Positions 63,815-64,000 of a DNA stretch of 64,000 nucleotides are shown piece after piece. Numbering within the stretch: position 1 is the stretch's first letter; the number at the start of each line of letters is the position of its first letter. The notes beneath the pieces are model-generated. The model saw only the letters and a program-made list of their open reading frames with translations. It had not been told where the DNA came from and did no database searches. Made by a program: the position numbers and the translations under genes. Origin of the DNA: Legionella donaldsonii (lineage in GTDB: Bacteria > Pseudomonadota > Gammaproteobacteria > Legionellales > Legionellaceae); contig NZ_UGOA01000001.1 in the NCBI RefSeq assembly GCF_900452385.1, positions 124,001 through 188,000 of the forward strand. The letters are read 5' to 3'.

Positions 63815-64000
63815 ATGAGAAATTCAGACGTAATCATAATTGGTGCTGGTGCTGCTGGCTTGATGTGTGCCATAGAAGCAGGAAAACGAGGGCGGCGAGT
63901 ACTAGTTCTTGATCATGCTAACAAGGTTGGCAAGAAGATCCTGATGTCTGGTGGTGGGCGATGTAATTTTACTAATTACGAGGTAGAGGCCCGCCATTAT
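63815..64000 (+). CDS. BaiN/HI0933-family NAD(P)/FAD oxidoreductase, 3' end outside window
   Basis: The visible 62 residues start MRNSDVIIIGAGAAGLMCAI, the FAD-binding GxGxxG motif, and continue with KVGKKILMSGGGRCNFTN, the signature of the HI0933-type (BaiN/RdsA) flavoproteins. Substrate unknown. The frame runs off the right edge. It starts after the terminator of the cold-shock gene. Confidence 0.88.
   Translation, partial: MRNSDVIIIGAGAAGLMCAIEAGKRGRRVLVLDHANKVGKKILMSGGGRCNFTNYEVEARHY

Overview
The window reads as a stretch of chromosome from a gammaproteobacterium of the order Legionellales, most likely Legionella or a close relative. Three things point there. The housekeeping blocks have gammaproteobacterial order (ubiE-ubiJ-ubiB-tatA-tatB, mnmG-rsmG-parA-parB, metG-rnfB-nth, rppH-ptsP, lgt-thyA). 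The DNA is clearly AT-rich. Between these blocks sit seven or eight large orphan proteins with membrane patches, coiled coils or low-complexity tails and no recognisable enzyme domain, the usual look of Dot/Icm effector candidates and lineage-specific proteins in Legionella. No tRNA, rRNA, CRISPR array, prophage or transposase gene was seen. Species and effector status are inference, because no database search was possible.

Layout. 0-8.7 kb: 3' part of a fused MsrB-MsrA repair enzyme, an orphan protein, the ubiquinone/Tat operon on the minus strand, an MFS transporter, a DUF1841 gene and a small membrane protein. 8.7-11.1 kb: a divergent LysE-type exporter and LysR-type regulator pair, a Rieske protein, and an intergenic region holding a degenerate palindromic repeat into which a 124-bp MITE-like element has inserted, leaving a 5-bp target duplication. 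11.1-17.2 kb: a tetrahaem cytochrome c followed by caa3-type cytochrome oxidase subunits II, I, the Cox11 chaperone and subunit III. 17.4-21.8 kb: parB, parA, rsmG, mnmG. 22-26.4 kb: two orphan membrane proteins (one built from a duplicated hydrophobic module), queC and ubiX. 26.5-29.7 kb: metG-rnfB-nth.

29.8-39.2 kb: orphan proteins mixed with corA, a fused double VUT-family transporter, glmU and ansA. 39.3-44.5 kb: a tight run rppH-ptsP-tauE-like-lgt-thyA. 45-52 kb: a methyltransferase, thioesterase, priA, a PTPS-family pterin enzyme with an E-x2-HGH motif, a MidA-type methyltransferase, a pteridine reductase-like SDR and a Dus enzyme. 52-54.8 kb: two orphan proteins, one HEPN-like. 54.8-61.9 kb: a complete moxR-DUF58-DUF4381-batA-batB-batC-batD operon whose BatC carries a 450-bp array of 15-bp repeats encoding about 30 QGKDQ-like pentapeptides. 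61.9-64 kb: an amidase, a cold-shock protein with a long leader, and the start of a BaiN/HI0933-type flavoprotein.

Functional themes: aerobic respiration (ubiquinone synthesis, caa3 oxidase, cytochrome c), chromosome segregation and tRNA modification, pterin/folate/thymidylate and queuosine metabolism, envelope biogenesis (GlmU, Lgt, Tat, Bat) and probable host-directed or lineage-specific proteins. The most unusual items are the nested MITE with visible target duplication, the tetrahaem cytochrome whose last haem domain appears to have His in place of Met, the PTPS-III-like enzyme beside a pteridine reductase, the BatC minisatellite, and two orphan proteins with internal repeats.
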